Assembly: GCA_003415625.1 (NCBI GenBank) | Contig: PYIU01000010.1 | Span: 496,001-560,000, forward strand | Source of the DNA: Aquanectria penicillioides | Lineage: Eukaryota > Ascomycota > Sordariomycetes > Hypocreales > Nectriaceae | Direction of reading: 5' to 3' | Length of the DNA stretch: 64,000 nt | Shown here: piece after piece, positions 47,009 through 59,673 of the stretch | Layout of the letters: every line of letters begins with the position of its first letter | Position numbering within the stretch: position 1 is the first letter of the stretch | Program-made: the position numbers and the translations under genes | The notes under the pieces: model-generated | Database searches by the model: none | What the model saw: only the letters and a program-made list of their open reading frames with translations | Told to the model about the DNA's origin: nothing

Positions 47009-48652
47009 TTAACGTCCCACCATCTTGAGCTCGACAAATCGGAGCGGCACAAAGACAACAATAGCAAATGCACAGCCCAGCCACATTCCGAGATCAGCGT
47101 TGGAGGCAGCGACCGAGACTGGGCCGATGTACCAGACCTGGGACATGCCAAGAATAGCACCAACCCAGCCGAGGATGAAACTGGCAAATGCAGCCCATCC
47201 AACAGGGAGATAATTCTTGTCTTCCCATGCGGTCCAGTCAAAGGATTTGCGGCCACGGAACAACAGGTGCTCGAGGCCGACGATGCAGATCATCAGCATG
47301 ACCCAGTATCCCATGAGAGCGACAAAGTTCTGGAAGATGACGAGCAGATGCTCACGGCCAGCCAGAGCAAGGACCATGGAGATCAAAGTGAGGACACACG
47401 ACCAGGCCCATCGCGGGACGGCCTTTCCATAGCGACCAAGGACCTGGCATCCTAGAGCACCCGAGTAGATAGAGGGAGTGCTGTTGGAAATGACACCAAG
47501 AGCGATAATAACAGAGCAGAAACGACCGAATCCGTGGAGGGGTTCGTAGGCAGCGACAATGAGGGCGCCAGTGCTGATGGCGTTGGCGTCGGACCAGGCC
47601 TGGTTGTTGACGAGGCCGGTGGCGAGGCCGATGGCAATAAGGTAGACGAGGCAGAACGAGCCAGTCAGCCCGATGACGGTGAGGAGGAAAATCTTGACGC
47701 GAGAGGTGCGCTCGGGATAGTAAACATAGAAATCGGAGGCGGCAGCGGCCCACGAGTTGGGCACGTAGAAGCACAGGGTGAAAAAGGAGAGACGGTTTGC
47801 AGCGAGCACGGAGCCCTCGACGGTGGGTTGGGCGGAGGCGTCGAAGTAAGTTCCAGCCGAGCCGATGAGGACGGCGAGGACGATGACCTGGGGGATCCAA
47901 GCGTATCTGGGTGACATGTCAGAGTGTATTCCATGTCGAGACAAAAGAAAACATACCGTTCGTAGTGGTGGAAAATGGCCATGCCAAAGACTGCAATAAT
48001 CCAAGTGACGATGGCAACGACAATGACACCGACCAAGATAGTCATGCTGCCGCCGCTGACAGCAGAGAGGACCTGGCCGCCGATGATGCAATCAATTGTG
48101 GTGTAGCCGACCATGAGGACGACGTTCAAGAGCGTGGGCAGCTTAGCAGGCCAGTATCCCATGAAGTATCGCAAGACGACCTAAAGACTTGGAGTCAGTC
48201 GCAGCTAGAGCTATACAAGAGTAGTGTCAACTCACCATGGTGCGGTTGCCGCTCTGCGGTCCCCAGGTCGCCATGTAGGCTGTGGAAAAAGCACCAAGAA
48301 TCGTTCCAAATACGGCCAGAAGCGCGCTGTCCAAGAACCCAAGGCCAAACACCATGGGACCAAAGAGACCAGTGGCAAGGTTGTTCAACGACAGGTTGGC
48401 ACTGAACCACAGTACCGCGACCTGGACGTCGGCCGCATACGAAGGAGCCTGGCGCTCATCGGGAGGCACACGCTCGATGCCTCTCGCCTCCAGGCCAGCG
48501 AGGCCTTCGATACGGCTGTTGAGCGTCTTGAAAAACGGCGAGCCGGAAGGGGGTCCAGACGTGCTCAGGTTCTCGTCGACCGAGTTCCCGGGGCTCACCT
48601 TGCTGCCGCCCTTTTCGGCCACAATCTCGGGATCATTAGTCGGCGACGCCAT
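47009..48652 (-). CDS. NCS1-family purine-cytosine permease
   Basis: Three exons, 48652-48236, 48180-47957 and 47906-47009, give 512 residues. The start at 48652 (MASPTNDPEIVAEKG) is chosen over a longer frame because it begins the hydrophilic cytosolic tail found in Fcy2-like proteins. Motifs: DVQVAVLWFSANLSLNNLATGLFGP (helix 1, NCS1 signature N-L), VVLRYFMGYWPAKLPTLLNVV and GYTTIDCIIGGQVLSAVSG (helices 3-4), VPNSWAAAASDFYVYYP, and FVALMGYWVMLMICIVGLEHLLFR. Yeast Fcy2/Fcy21 import adenine, hypoxanthine, guanine and cytosine with protons across the plasma membrane. About 12 helices fit. Introns have donors GTGAGT and GTATGT. The exact substrate is not readable. Confidence 0.93.
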
Positions 48653-48984
48653 CTTTGTTGTATCCCAACCACAAGCAGATAGAGTGTGTGCAGCAAGTGA
48701 GACAGGAACCAATAGATCCTGTCGATGAAAATTTCCGATATGAACAAGAGAGACGCGTTGGTGGACAAGCTGTGTGACGGGCTGCAGGGTCGAGTGCAGA
48801 ATGGCGCAACGGACCGAGCCGGTGGGAAGCAACACACAGATGTCCGTGGGGATGGAACGCAGCAGACAAAGCGTCTCGACGTTGCAGCTGGGTTGGAAAA
48901 GCAAGCCTGCAACGTATGAGGGGAGAGGGACCAAGTAGAGTTTTGTTTAATAAAGATTTAATATAACGACTCCTCCTCCTGTTT

Positions 48985-49011
48985 GCTGGTGCTGGTGCTG
49001 GTGCTGGTGCT
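48985..49011. repeat. GCTGGT tandem repeat
   Basis: About four and a half units of GCTGGT. Confidence 0.8.
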
Positions 49012-49238
49012 GAGCCTCGTCTTCCTGGTAACTTTCTCATGCTGCAGCAGCGGCTGAGACAAGGCCAGACACGCCAGACAACAACACCCTGGCCAAGCTC
49101 CAAGTTCAAGTTCGCATACCGCGCGACAAACTTCGCCTGGAACAGCTTCAGGTCTAGTGGCGACCCCGTCTCCCGGCACTAGGCATTCAACAGTACAAGC
49201 CTCCCTTCGGCTGACCCCATGCGCAATTTACGCCCTTG

Positions 49239-49261
49239 CTCTCTCTCTCTCTCTCTCTCTC
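49239..49261. repeat. (CT)n dinucleotide repeat
   Basis: Eleven CT units in a row plus a trailing C, likely strain-variable. Confidence 0.9.
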
Positions 49262-49809
49262 ACTTTTCTTGCCTCTTCTTCTCCCACCTTGGAGTCTGCA
49301 GCGGTAGTGTCCGTTGGTCGTCCCCAGTTCCGGGGGCGTTAGGTTCAAGCAAGCATGACGTGTTTAAACCCTTGTCCCTCACTCTGCATTAGCTGCATGT
49401 ACGGATCCGGTCCGTGAAACTACTACGGTGCTCCGGCCGGTAAACCTAGACTTGTTCCCCCGCCGCGCCATGCCTGCTTTGAGATTAGGCGAGGACTCGT
49501 CATTTGGGTCGCTAGCCAACAGATGTGCTGGAGCTGAGAAATATGGCTGATTTGGTATGTACGCTCCGAACCAAGCGCGAAGTTCATACATACGTGCTGT
49601 AGCCAGGTAGTTACTAGGAGGCGCACCCGCCTTTTCTTGTCTCTTGTCTCGTCTCGCTTCGTCTCGCTATAATAAAAAAAATTTGTTTGACAAATTACAG
49701 TAATTATGTACGCTGCAGTTCATATTCTCGCATGCCGAACCGTTCCAGTAGCTAGTCATCATCTTTGGTAACCCTTGCTCGCTTGCGCTTGTTCAAGGGT
49801 TTTGGACAT

Positions 49810-51266
49810 TTACTTCGTAGTTACATCCACCTTCGTTACAACCATGATATGATCTCCTCGTTGGTGTATGTGCTGTGCGTCGCTAGTAACCTCTGCTTCC
49901 GTGTGGTACCCTTGCTTGACCAGGTCGGGCGCCTTCTTCTGGTCGACGAGCTCGATTTCGCTACCATGGTCAGGGGATGCGTCAGTTCGCATGGCATCCT
50001 CGTCTTCCAGCTTCGCCCACACGGAGGCCTTGCTGGCCAGGGGGTGGCGGTTCTGGGTTTTGCGGCGAGCGGAACCCTCGGGGTACGACGTGTTCGGGTA
50101 CGAAGGGTTCGATGAGTCGCCCTTGGTGCCAAGAGCAAGTCGGATAACTGGCCAGCACAGCGGTAGATTACCGACGTACATGGCTACGCCAACCTCGGCG
50201 ACGTACCAGTATAGGAAGACGTAAGAGTTGGGGTTGCTGAAGTTGTAGTATCGGTTGAGGACGGCGGCAAGGATCTATAGACGAGTCAGCGAGTGCTTTA
50301 GTCGTAGGCCTAAGAGTCCAAATTCTTCATACGTTGAAAATGCCAAGTCCAAAAACACAGCAGAGGCCGATTTTCCTATTCTTGTCAGTCCAAGTTGCAT
50401 GGTGGAGCTCTAGAAGACTTACCTCTTCTTAGGTAGGCGGATCTTTATTACAATAGGAATCGGGATGAAGAGCAGCATCAAATCGGACGAAATGTTGCAA
50501 GCCGTCGCAAATATCATGTGGTTATAATATGTCGCACATTGCACTGGCGTATGTTAGCAACAGTATCAAAATATACCTTTGGAACCACCTACTAATCTTG
50601 ACCGGAACCCTCCAATATTCATACGTCGGATTGCACCAGTAAAACACAAACATGAAGGTGACGAGCAGGTAAGTGACGATGCAGTATCCGGCAACAATTC
50701 GAACTCCCCAACGTTGTCGTAATGATGTGCCGTCCGTCAGTCGAGAGTAGAGAATCAACAGGCAAGCCTTGACCGTCCAGGTTGCCGTGAGGGTGAAGAT
50801 TTCGAGAACAAACGTCATCTTACTGCCGAAGATGGCCTGGTCCTTCCCCTCCTGCGTGAGGCTCTCGGCGACGTCCTCGGGCATGTAATTGCTTCCATTC
50901 TTGGCGACTTCGTTGATGCAGACGACAACTCCTGTAAAGTTGACCTGTTGGCGTGGAGCCGATTAGCACCGTTCCCCCACCCCTGAAATTCATATGAGGA
51001 CCGGGACAAAAGAGGGACCCACGAGAGCAAAACACATGAGGTAGTCCTCGATGCTGAGGAGGCGCCAGTGGCCGATCTTTATGCGTCGGGATATTCTGCA
51101 CACGTTGGTGGTCAGCGGCCGTTGATCTGCACATTGGGTGATGGTGGCTTGAAAAGTTGTTGGTTGTTGGTTTGGGGAATATCACTCACAGCCGGCATAC
51201 GACCACTAAAACACCCAAGACCCAGAGTATCCACGACTCTATGGCCAGGGAGTCTGTAAATTCCAT
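49810..51266 (-). CDS. second fungal rhodopsin-like (PTH11-related) seven-helix protein
   Basis: Six exons: 51266-51190, 51095-51023, 50944-50593, 50543-50423, 50375-50333 and 50274-49810; 376 residues. The joins restore RRIKIGHWRLLSIEDYLMCFALVNFTGVVVCINEVAKNGSNY, YNHMIFATACNISSDLMLLFIPIPIVIKIRLPKKRKIGLCCVFGLGIFNILAAVLNRYYNF and VAEVGVAMYVGNLPLCWPVIR, the hallmark helices 5-7 of this family. Exon 5 is only 43 nt. Helix 1 (WILWVLGVLVVVCRL) starts right after a short N-terminus, so there is no CFEM domain. The C-tail of about 100 residues is hydrophilic. Function in cue sensing at the plasma membrane is inferred from Pth11; no ligand is known. Unrelated in detail to the receptor at 11.4-12.8 kb, so they are not recent duplicates. 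Confidence 0.87.
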
Positions 51267-53104
51267 GATGGCGGCAGATTTGGAATCTAGATGGCCATGT
51301 CTTGTTCTACGAGAAGATTGCTGTCAGATGCGTGAAAGGTAGGGACACCGAGAAGTACCAAAAAAAAAAACGAAAAAAAGACTTTCTGTCTCGACGCAAC
51401 GCCATCACTCACCGTTAAACGGATTTCAAATGGCCGAAACGAGCGCCATTGATTTGATTGAGCAGCAGGCCATCCCGCCAGGGTGAACATTCCAGCGGTT
51501 GAGTCGCCCCTGGCCTAGCATCGAGGTTGACGCTTGGAAAACACTATGCAATGTTAGCTTGACACCATGAGACAAGGGGTTGGGGGGCCAGATCGGTCAC
51601 ACCTTGTTCTTCTTTGGCTTTTCAGCTCTTAGGGGAAGGCAACGGGGGGTGATGATGGGCTGGGGGTTGGAGACGTGCGGAACCCATGCCATGTTGCCAT
51701 GATCCGGATGGTGAGCGACAGAGTGCGGAATATTGGGAACGAATGGCTTGGCCTGCCTCGCCCGGACAGGCCTTGACTCGCATTGCTTTTTTTCACTTTC
51801 ATCTTCTCTTGTTGCTTTATCTGCCGATTATTGTCAGCCCCTGGACCGGCCAGGGACTCGCAGGGATGGACTGGTGGAGTAACGGCATCTGGACCAACGC
51901 TGGGTCCAGACTAGTTAGAATCGTCCGCAGTGGATGCCGTGTTACGGGCCGTCGAGCCCTTGTTCCCCGTGCATATTGGCGATGGTATTAAACCCTAACG
52001 CTCCCCTAGAAGTTTTGCTGTCTCGTGTGGCCCGGAACCCGGTCTTTGGGATCAGGATTGTGATATCGCCGTGCCAAGAAGTCTTGGGAGATACCAGACG
52101 CCAGCAAGAAACTAGACACAAATCTGTCGCGATATCGCCTCTTTTGAGACGCCCGTTATCCCTCCCTTTCGGATGGCTTCGCTGTCTTGTCCGAGTCTGG
52201 TTTATCGAACATCTAACCCATTTTTTGCGCTTCGCCCACGCCGCCGCGTCCCCACGGAAATCCCCATTTTTAGGGATATGCTACATAACTTTCGAGGGGG
52301 CGTTGCACGGAGTGACAGAAACCGCGATGGATCCCCGCAACCAATCTGAAAGGAGCTCGCGTGCGCACCCATCAACTGATGCTCCAGCGAGATTTTGGGG
52401 AGCTGCAGATAAGAGGAGCCTGATTTAGACGGACCCAATCTTTTGTGGAGATTTACGCCAAAATGAAAATAAGCTGGAGAAGGAAAAATGGAAAATTCGA
52501 GCTGATGGGACCGGATGCTTTTGGGGCTTCGCAAATAGGACGACATGTTTTATTTCCACCTTGACGGATGGAAGGTTTCCTTGCTGATTGATAGACGGGA
52601 TGCGTCATTACGGCCCGCGGCCTCCCAACCCTCTCCCTCTCCCTCTCCCCCCACGCAACAAGACACTGCGCCGTAGCATCTTTGATACAGCGCTTCGTCC
52701 CGGTACCGGTATCTACCTGCTTCGGCTTCGGTTCCGCCGTTGCGTTGGGCCATTGCATTGCATTTTGGGCGTCGAGTTTAAAAGGGCAGGTGGTTTGCCT
52801 GGAGCCGAAGTGAGCGAACAGGGACAGCAGCCGGGGTAGAAATCCTTGTCCGTCACCTTATCACGCAGTGTGGCTGGTTTTATACTTTCTTCGATCAGAC
52901 GTGTGCATTTGCTTTCTCGCACACACACACACAACAGTTTCTCTCTCTCTCCGGATAGCTCCTATTTCACCGTCTGCAGGGCAACACCATCGCCGGAACC
53001 GATTCGATCCGGAACGGTTCCGAGTGCCCTAGCTGTCTCGTGGCCATGGCAGCACCATCACGGCGCAGTCCAGTGCCTGGATACGCTCACCCCAAATAAT
53101 CCGT

Positions 53105-53138
<34 letters not shown>

Positions 53139-53783
53139 CCATAGTACCGGTAGCACCCACATAGTCCCATAGTACTCCGTATAGCACCGCACAGTATGTA
53201 CAGCAGACCTTGTGCCTGTGCCCCTGATGGCTCCGCTCCAGTTTTCCGCCGGGATCACAGCTAATCACTGCGGATGATCGCCGCCGTCTCCGCCATCATC
53301 TAGCTGCTACAAGTCACGCTAATAAAGGCGGCCGCCAAGCAGAGCAAAGAGCTTAAGCAGCTATGGATCCCCCTCATCAGCCACAGTCGGGGTCTCTAGC
53401 CACTAGCCAATGCTATCTCCGGATAACCGGCAATCAGCAGGGATACAGAGCCCGGGACTCGTCAGCTTGCAAGGGCTTGGCCAGAGGCACAGTATGGAAA
53501 GTGCCGGGTCGCGGTGATCGGGCATCCTCCGAGTCCGGAACAAAACCATGTCCGGTGCCTCATTGCAGCATTCGCGTTGCGGTTTCAACACGCAAACCAT
53601 TTCGTCAGCCGTCTTAGAGAGTGTGCGAGACACGGAATGAGCCGCTCTCGCGCTAATTGCAACTACCACTCCAGTATTCGTCCATTTCCCTGGTGCATGT
53701 CGGTGTCGATATAAGTGTCTAGAGAGATATACCGCCCAATCCAAACAAAGCATAGCCACGCCACATAAACCGAGAGAGTCGCC
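51267..53783. other. large divergent spacer (2.5 kb)
   Basis: Lies between the divergent receptor and GMC oxidoreductase genes. It contains CTCCCT-type runs (52631-52655), short CA runs (52921-52932) and a (CA)15 tract (53106-53136). Many frames exist (up to 164 codons at 51934-52428) but none looks protein-like. A TATAAG box is at 53710, about 70 bp before the GMC start. Confidence 0.45.
53106..53136. repeat. (AC)15 dinucleotide repeat
   Basis: Uninterrupted AC units; a candidate polymorphic marker. Confidence 0.95.
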
Positions 53784-55758
53784 ATGAGGATCACGCCGTC
53801 AGCCATTTCCGCAGACGACTTCGGCCGCAAGGCCTTTGACTTCCTCGTCGTCGGCGGAGGAACAGCCGGTCTGGCCGTCGCCGCGCGTCTTGCCGAGGCC
53901 GACTCCTCGTACACAATCGGCGTGCTCGAGGCCGGAGACGTCGCCAGCCCAGACGACGAGAACATCGAAACCCCAGGCTACTACGGACGCGCCTTGGGCG
54001 GTCGCCACGACTGGCGTTTCGAGACCGTTCCGCAGCAGGGTCTCGCCGGCCGGACTCTTCCCTGGCCGCGAGGCAAGGTGCTCGGAGGGACCAGTGCTCT
54101 GAATTACATGGCATGGAATCGCGCTAGCAGAGAGGACTACGACGCCTGGGAGGCCCTGGGGAATCCTGGCTGGGGTTGGGACGATCTTCTGTCAGTCCAT
54201 CTCTCTCGCCGTTCAATTGATTGCTGCAGCAGATAGCGAGAGTCAAGTCCGGTTAACCTCGTTGCCTCGAACAGGCCATTCTTCAAAAAGTCCGAGACAT
54301 TCCACCCGCCGAGTCATGACGTGCAGCAGCGATACGACGTCTCTCACGACGCTGACGCGTTTGGCGCATCCGGCCCCATACAAATCTCTTATCCTACCGA
54401 CTACTCGCCGTCTCACGGCCTCTGGCACCGAACCTTTAACGCCCTCAACGTCGAGACGAACCCGGCCCATTTCAGTGGCTCCAACGTGGGTGTCTGGACA
54501 TGCGTTAACGCTGTCGATCCTCGATCCGCCCGTCGATCGTTCGCCACCGACTACTACTCCTCGCCCGTGCCCAACCTGCACATCCTCACTGGCGCCACTG
54601 TGAATGAACTTGTCCTGCAGGATGTCGATGGTCAGTGTGTAGCGACCGGAGTCCGCTTTACGTGCCAGGGCAAGGAGCATGTCGTCTCTGTGTCACGCGA
54701 AGTCATCCTATCCGCGGGGAGCGTACAGTCGCCGCAGATCCTGGAGCTCTCCGGGATAGGCAATCCCAAGGTCCTAGCTGAGGCCAAGGTGCCTGTAAAG
54801 GTGAATAGTCCGACCGTCGGAGAGAACCTGCAGGACCATATCAGTAAGCTATTAGATTCATTCTTCGTAGTATCGTTGCTGACATGGTTGACCGACAGTG
54901 CTGGCTATGATATTCGAAGTCGACCCCGCCCATACCAGCCGTGATGACATTCAGAAGGACGAAAAGCTCACAGCTGCAGCTAAAGAGCAATATGTTCAGG
55001 ACAAAAATGGTCCCTTGACCATGCTTCCTTGCTCCCTTTGCTATGTGCCCTTCGCCCACATTTTCTCTGAAGAGTCTCTCTCTACTTTACACAACAAGGC
55101 GGAGCAATTGACTGTCTTTGATTCAGAAAAGAAGGCTATTTTGCAGCAGCGCCTCGATGGTCACACGAAGCTAGGTCAGATCGAGTACATCTTCGACCTT
55201 GGTAACTGGAATCCCTACTTTGCAGGTGAAGCTGGCAAAAAGTATGGAACAATGCTGCAAATCCTCCAGTACCCATTCTCTGTCGGTTCGATCCATATCC
55301 CTCCGGCCGGCGACCATCCTCCCACGACCGAGGACAAGCCTAGTATCAACCCGCAATACTACGGTGGTGCACACGGAGCCCTAGATGTGGAAGTGATGAA
55401 GGAATGCGCCCGATTTGCAGCCAAGGTGTCGAGAACAGAACCCCTCTCTGGTCTGATTCGCCAACCAGCCTCGCCGTCTGCGGCAGCTCTGGAAAAAGAC
55501 GATAGGCTTGCGGAATGGATCCTGCAAAACACAATCACCGATTGGCATCCGGTGGGTACATGCGGTATGGGTGGACGAGCTGGCATTCGCGGCGGCGTAG
55601 TGGATGAGAGACTGCGTGTATATGGAGTAAAGGGTCTTAGGGTAGTGGACGCCAGCATCATGCCGCTTCAAATCAGTGCGCACTTGCAAGCTACTATTTA
55701 TGCAATCGCAGAAAAGGGAGCGCATATGATCCTAGAAGATGCCGAGAGTACAAAATGA
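53784..55758 (+). CDS. GMC-family FAD oxidoreductase
   Basis: Three exons, 53784-54190, 54275-54843 and 54899-55758, give 611 residues. GGGTAG at 24-29 binds FAD. The GMC signature PRGKVLGGTSALNYM is at 95-109, and GSVQSPQILELSGIG is the second signature. His542 in DWHPVGT and His587 in SAHLQAT are the expected active-site pair (His-His type, as in aryl-alcohol and glucose oxidases). The second position usually reads HPQ or NPQ; here HLQ. No signal peptide is visible (MRITPSAISADDFGRKAFDF), so it is probably intracellular. GMC enzymes oxidise alcohols, sugars or choline with O2 or quinones; the substrate is not readable. It stands alone, with 2.5 kb of upstream sequence. Confidence 0.93.
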
Positions 55759-56700
55759 ACATCACAGCTGTCCATAAATGAATAACTTCAAATTAAACAA
55801 GCAAACTACAGTGTACTGTGATTTGAGAGCAGTAATTGTTGACGGATTCTCTGCTATCGCTTACTTCCAACCTCCAGCTTCCATGTCAAAAAGAAAAATG
55901 AAGCTACTCAAGTGTTAGTAGTGATGTAGGGTAGTCAAAGTGCATAGACTGATTCGCTGTTGAAAACTGCCAAAAGATAAGATACTTTCAAGAAACAAAG
56001 TAATAATTCTTGTAGCATTCGATTAGCAGTAGGTTTGAATTAAAATCTAGGCGATTTGGGTAACCTTGCTGTGTGCTTCAGTTACATATGTCAAAGCCAT
56101 GAATATCTGGCCTGTCCAAACGCCCGACTAATTTGCCACCTCATGTTTTCTTTAACCTAGACACACAATACTACTATTGCAACTAATACTCTTCCAACTC
56201 AATATCAGAACTATAAGTGAAAAATAAGAGGAACTCGTCCCCCTATCATTGGTAGAAAGGCTCCAACACTGCTAGTGGCACTTGTCAAAATACCGCAGTT
56301 GGCTTCGCAATCATGCAATACCATACTCCTTAAAAGGTTACTCAACTCATCAGATATTCGGAAAAGGGAAGTTTCATTCCTGGAATTCGGGTTGATAAAG
56401 TTTAGGAGTCTCTTTGCCTTTCCAGCAAGATTGAGCACGTGCTCAGACTTGACTTTGGCTGTTTTCTAGAGTTTCAGTATCAACATAAGAATATTCTATG
56501 TATTGAATGGTACAATATGTCTGGAAATAAGTAGGTTTTAAACCCCTGAATCCACTATTCAGAATGGTGTCATGCTACTGACACTGGAGACGTCTATTAA
56601 GATTCAAATCTGTATTTCCAGTTTTAATCTTGAGCTTTTCTTGAGAGTTGCTACATTTACGCTTAGCTGCAATCTCATTCTTTTTGCATCATCGAAATGC
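55759..56700. other. convergent 3' spacer
   Basis: AT-rich spacer between the GMC gene and the ankyrin-CorA gene (convergent). Only short frames; no gene seen. Confidence 0.4.
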
Positions 56701-59673
56701 TCAATTGATCTGAATCCCCCCGAGCTTTGACACGGTGAAAGATTCTTTCTCCGTCTGGTCCGTGTCCTCGACTGAGGATGGGGGAGTCTCGAACCTCTTA
56801 TTCTTCTTCCGGCCGAAGAGGTTAGTAGTACTGTCCGTAATAAAGCAAACCCATTTACTCCATGGGGTCTTGACAACTGTCAAAATGGGCAAAAGGAAGA
56901 GAAGCAGCGCTATCGTGGCGATCAAGGTCAGGGCTACAGCGGTATCAGTATCTTGGCCGTTGGTGAATTCTTTGGTCTCCTCACCCATGGTATAGACGGC
57001 AGTTCCAGCCGAGTATTCAGATGAGAGGCCAGCAATGCCAGAACCCAATATCGAAAATCCAAAGCTGAAGGGTGTCTAATTTAATGTTAGCTAACATCTC
57101 GGTTGGCGTGACGGACACATGAGCTGACGTAGATGAATGTCACGACTGTGAAAACGGTGGCGGCAATCTTGGTTGACGCTTGCTCATCTGCGCTCAGCGC
57201 TGTTTCGACAGCGTTTCTAATGGCAATTTCTTGCTCGCGAAGCCGTAGCAACTCAATTATCTTCAGGTGCAGACGTTAGGATCCAAATTGTCATGAGGAT
57301 TACTTGCCAAACTCACAGACTTGCGGACGTCCTCGGATTCTCGGAGCAGCCCGCGGAAGGTGGGCCTTATGTCACGCATGAAAGACCGTGGATCCTTGCC
57401 ACCGAGGCTCCATCTTGCTACCTCGTGCTGTTCATCAAGGACGGTGTTGATTATGCTCAATTCGTCAATGACGTCCATGATCTGTGCCAGATTTTCGGCC
57501 TCTCTGCTGATGTCATCTCTCACATCAAGTGTCTCACGACCCTTTGACTCTTCGTTTGCAAGCTCCTGGACCTTGACATGAAGGGCTTTCGACTCATCTC
57601 GCGCTTCTTGGAGCAAATTGTCGAATACTTTTTGACCTTTCTCAATTGCCCAGCACTCTTTCATCTTTTCTTCGATCGACATGTCAGCCTTGAAGGCTTG
57701 GGCCTTGATCGTTTTGGCTTTTTGAATCATGCGCGCACGCAGCATGTAACATTCATACTGTTCCTTCATGTAATGAGACTGGGACAAGCTAATTAGACTT
57801 CATCCTCCGGGCCTATACGAGCCTAGCTGACTCACAACTTGGGCAATCTCTCCCGAGAAGGCTTCCTGCACTGACATCATGCGCTCCCCGTTACCCGTTG
57901 TTGTGTGATGATTGACTAGCTTCACACAAAGTTCCTGGAGCTCGTAGCATATGTCAGCAGGTCGTAGCGTCGTTGAAGAAGAATGTTTGGCAGAGCCTCG
58001 AGCAAATCGCTTCGCTGGCGACTGGTTACTTGTCCCATCCCAGCCACCCTGCGAAGCAGTGATGAGGGTTCCTAGAGCATGTTAGATACGGTCAAGCTAG
58101 GATTGAGGAAAACATTGAATGCGTTGATGCGTACGTTCGCCAATCCAAAGCGCCCACAGTTGGCCCACATAGAGAATTTTCCTCCCTCCGCCGGCATGTT
58201 TCGAAAACACCTGTGACTGATCTCGTTTGCTGATGGCCTTTTCACTTAGTGCTTCGTAATAGAAGCGATCTAGACTTAGCTTGGGGAAAACCTGATCGGG
58301 ATACATTTCCTGCAAATCCTCTAGATTTCTTTTTTCTTGTTCCACAAGACGACGTATTTTGTCTTCTTTCTGGATGTTGTCGTCGTCGGGATCAATGTCA
58401 CTCTCAATATAGGGAATCTGGTAACAGGAGAGTGCAATTAGACATTTACTTCACCTTCATCTCCGTAATGATTACTGACTGATATGAATGAAACCACTTC
58501 TCTCTTGTTCTCGCCCTCAGGTGAACCATTATCGTCATGTCTTTCTAGGTATCGCTTCGATTCAGCATTGTGGTCGTCGGTTGACACAGCTCTGAATGAA
58601 CGTGCGGGGTAACGGGATCTCGAAAATGAGCCACAGTTCTTCATGATAGATTGAACCTCAAGCATGATTGCCTCTCGACGATTGTCGCCTGTATCTGATG
58701 CATCGATTTCGAGAATGGCGCTAGCTAGTGCCTGTTTCACGGTCAGCATCGAATTTACACGACCACAAAACCCGACATATAAATTATCTCACCTCAACCC
58801 ATGCTCTCTGCTTGGATTAGTAAATTGGTTTCAAATCAGGGTTTTTGGGTTACTTGCATTATTGGTAGGAAGATGAAACCATCTCGTGTCATGGTTCATC
58901 TGATCACCTCTGTTTTTAAGTTCCTCTGGGTTGAGCATGTCTGCGACGGACATGCGGTCTGGCTTGTTTGGCTGCGAAGACCGATTGCCCCAGTAGAGGA
59001 AGCCCTCGAACCTGGAACACAATTCTTTCTCGGGGTGTACTCGATCCGTTTCCAATATTTTAACGATGGTACGATATCGGGCCGTCTTCTCTGGGTCAAC
59101 AGCTCTGTGTTCCGCCTCTTCCAGGCCCTTCCTGGCAAGTTCCATTGGCGTTTCTCGCTGCTCCGTGAACACGTTTGGATTTGCGCCATGTTGAATCAGA
59201 AGCTCGACAGCAATATCCGATCCCCACGCGGCCGCCTCGTGCAGCGCGGTGTAGCCGTATTCATTACTTAAGTTGGGGTCTGCGCCGTGTTCTAGAAGAT
59301 ACTTGATAATCTTCCCGGCCTCGTCGTGACTCTCCTTCGCAATTAGCTCCAGCGGCAGGCAGTCCCCCTGTCCGCGGGCGTTTGGACTAATGGCTGTGGA
59401 CACGAGTGCCTCTACAATTTTCCGCGAAGGCTTCACCCCAGGGTTCAATTCTTCCAGCTTCGGACCATCGCATGCCCAGTGGAGGAGTGTGTGGTCACCA
59501 GTATCCCAATCGCCGTCGCGTGTGGCCCAGGTCGCGAATACGCCTTGACGTCCGTTCACCACCGCCCTCTGCATCAATTCAATGACCTGATTTTCGTTCC
59601 CTTTTTTGATGGCCTGGAGAACGGCCTCTGGGCCATTTGGTGATGGCATCTGGGTGCTCGGTCGTGACGACAT
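56701..59673 (-). CDS. ankyrin-repeat protein with C-terminal CorA-like membrane domain
   Basis: Eight exons: 59673-58854, 58803-58793, 58731-58480, 58417-58135, 58071-57836, 57778-57317, 57260-57129 and 57075-56701; 856 residues. Residues 15-210 hold ankyrin repeats (TLLHWACDGPK, LPLELIAKESHDEAGKIIKYLLEHGADPN, TALHEAAAWGSDIAVELLIQHGANPN). Residues 264-278 read RWFHLPTNNATWVE, a motif of fungal ankyrin-CorA-like proteins, and depend on the 11-nt microexon 58803-58793. A long coiled coil covers about 470-710. Two helices end it (VFTVVTFIYTPFSFGFSILGSG at 718-744, VALTLIATIALLLFLLPILTVV at 778-800) as in CorA-type Mg2+ channels, but the conserved GMN motif of true CorA is not seen. A role in transport is uncertain. 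These proteins are accessory and variable in fungi. Confidence 0.85.

Larger units (their letters stand above)
48653..49809. other. permease promoter region with microsatellites
   Basis: Contains a GCTGGT tandem tract (48985-49011) and a CT tract (49239-49261); the latter could act as a promoter pyrimidine stretch. No gene seen. Confidence 0.5.

Noticed and set aside
47352..47914. Long frames on both strands (182 and 126 codons) inside the permease
   Set aside because: Shadow frames of the NCS1 permease exon.
48653..48934. 94-codon upstream extension of the permease
   Set aside because: Not part of NCS1 proteins and of odd composition; the ATG at 48652 begins a typical hydrophilic tail.
51934..52428. 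164-codon plus-strand frame
   Set aside because: Composition unlike proteins and no homology visible; lies in a large promoter region.
53791..54680. Several antisense and alternative frames of 88-145 codons
   Set aside because: Overlap the GMC oxidoreductase exons, whose motifs are unambiguous.
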